DNA of 64,000 nt from Maribacter antarcticus DSM 21422 (GTDB taxonomy: Bacteria; Bacteroidota; Bacteroidia; Flavobacteriales; Flavobacteriaceae): the NCBI RefSeq assembly GCF_000621125.1, contig NZ_KK211214.1:995300-1059299 (forward strand). The letters run 5' to 3'. Numbering within the stretch: the stretch's first letter is position 1; every line of letters starts with the position of its first letter. The notes below the pieces were generated by a model, which saw only the letters and a program-made list of their open reading frames with translations, ran no database searches and was not told where the DNA came from. A program made the position numbers and the translations under genes. Below are positions 63,875 to 64,000 of this stretch, piece after piece.

Positions 63875-64000
63875 ACGTCTTTTTTACTTGATGATAGTTC
63901 TCTACTAGATAGATGGTTTTGCAATTCCGTCTTTTTCTCGGATATCCTATCTATCTCAAATTGGTGTATCTTTTTTAAGTATTTAACCCTAAATGTTGAA
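63871..64000 (-). CDS. 3' end of a gene cut by the right edge
   Basis: On the minus strand the frame is open from the window edge and reads RVKYLKKIHQFEIDRISEKK then LQNHLSSRELSSSKKDV before TGA at 63871. The predicted end is charged and helical. It overlaps the membrane protein start by 4 bases. The product cannot be identified from this part. Confidence 0.5.
   Translation of the reverse strand, partial: STFRVKYLKKIHQFEIDRISEKKTELQNHLSSRELSSSKKDV

Noticed and set aside
1..64000. CRISPR array
   Set aside because: No regularly spaced direct repeats of 25-40 bases were seen; the repetitive stretches are PD40 and Asp-box coding repeats.

Overview
The window looks like a chromosome segment of a marine member of the Flavobacteriaceae (Bacteroidota). 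The DNA is AT-rich. It carries a SusC/SusD pair, many lipoproteins with a Cys after the signal peptide, TAnnTTTG-type -7 promoter boxes, sparse Shine-Dalgarno sequences, a sulfatase, an FGE-like lipoprotein and PD40/TolB-type propellers. I cannot name the species.

Layout. (1) 1-6.9 kb: an L-rhamnose catabolic operon, with a fused rhamnulose-1-P aldolase/short-chain dehydrogenase (cut by the left edge), a rhamnose isomerase, an FGGY kinase, an FMN-dependent L-lactate dehydrogenase-like enzyme and an NCS1-like permease. (2) 7.1-9.3 kb: a deletion scar joining an AraC fragment to a DUF2231-like fragment, then a lipoprotein sulfatase on the minus strand. (3) 9.7-11.7 kb: a hairpin-containing repeat whose second copy is at 61.9 kb, then decayed IS200-type, threonine synthase and homoserine-kinase-like genes. 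(4) 11.7-15.2 kb: a divergent AraC regulator plus a DapA-family lyase and a 2-oxoglutarate-semialdehyde-type dehydrogenase. (5) 15.4-23.4 kb: three PD40 propeller genes (one intact, two broken), an FGE-like protein without active-site Cys, an M28 peptidase, an IMPase-like protein with a damaged metal motif and a secreted amidohydrolase. (6) 24-28 kb: two paralogous GntR/FCD regulators (the second broken by a stop) separated by dead IS6 and IS3 elements and an amidase remnant. (7) 28-38.8 kb: SusC/SusD, a TRAP transporter (P, Q, M), an aldo/keto reductase, an enolase-superfamily enzyme of the muconate-cycloisomerase subgroup and an SDR. (8) 38.8-54.8 kb: three M24/creatinase-fold proteins and two DUF885 proteins, one protein of a local EExxH family, and an operon of two DUF1989 proteins, a biotin-dependent urea/guanidine carboxylase and allophanate hydrolase. 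(9) 54.9-61.8 kb: an FGE-like pseudogene, a ten-Asp-box propeller, a BrnQ remnant and three more members of the EExxH family. (10) 62.2-64 kb, minus strand: an Abi_2-family protein preceded by a compact hairpin RNA with its own -7 box and terminator, then a membrane protein gene coupled to a truncated gene at the right edge.

How it may work together (inference). The 12-62 kb part reads as a nutrient-acquisition island. It has outer-membrane import (SusCD), inner-membrane TRAP uptake, secreted peptidase/amidohydrolase-type enzymes, a route ending in 2-oxoglutarate (DapA family plus KGSA dehydrogenase), and nitrogen release from a guanidino or ureido group (DUF1989 pair, carboxylase, allophanate hydrolase). 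The two similar ~95-bp repeats in direct orientation at 9.7 and 61.9 kb bracket it and could mark its ends. Decay is widespread: about ten pseudogenes or remnants, and several intact ORFs that have lost catalytic motif residues. The two observations I rate highest are the four-member EExxH lipoprotein/secreted family and the Abi_2 gene with its upstream structured RNA.
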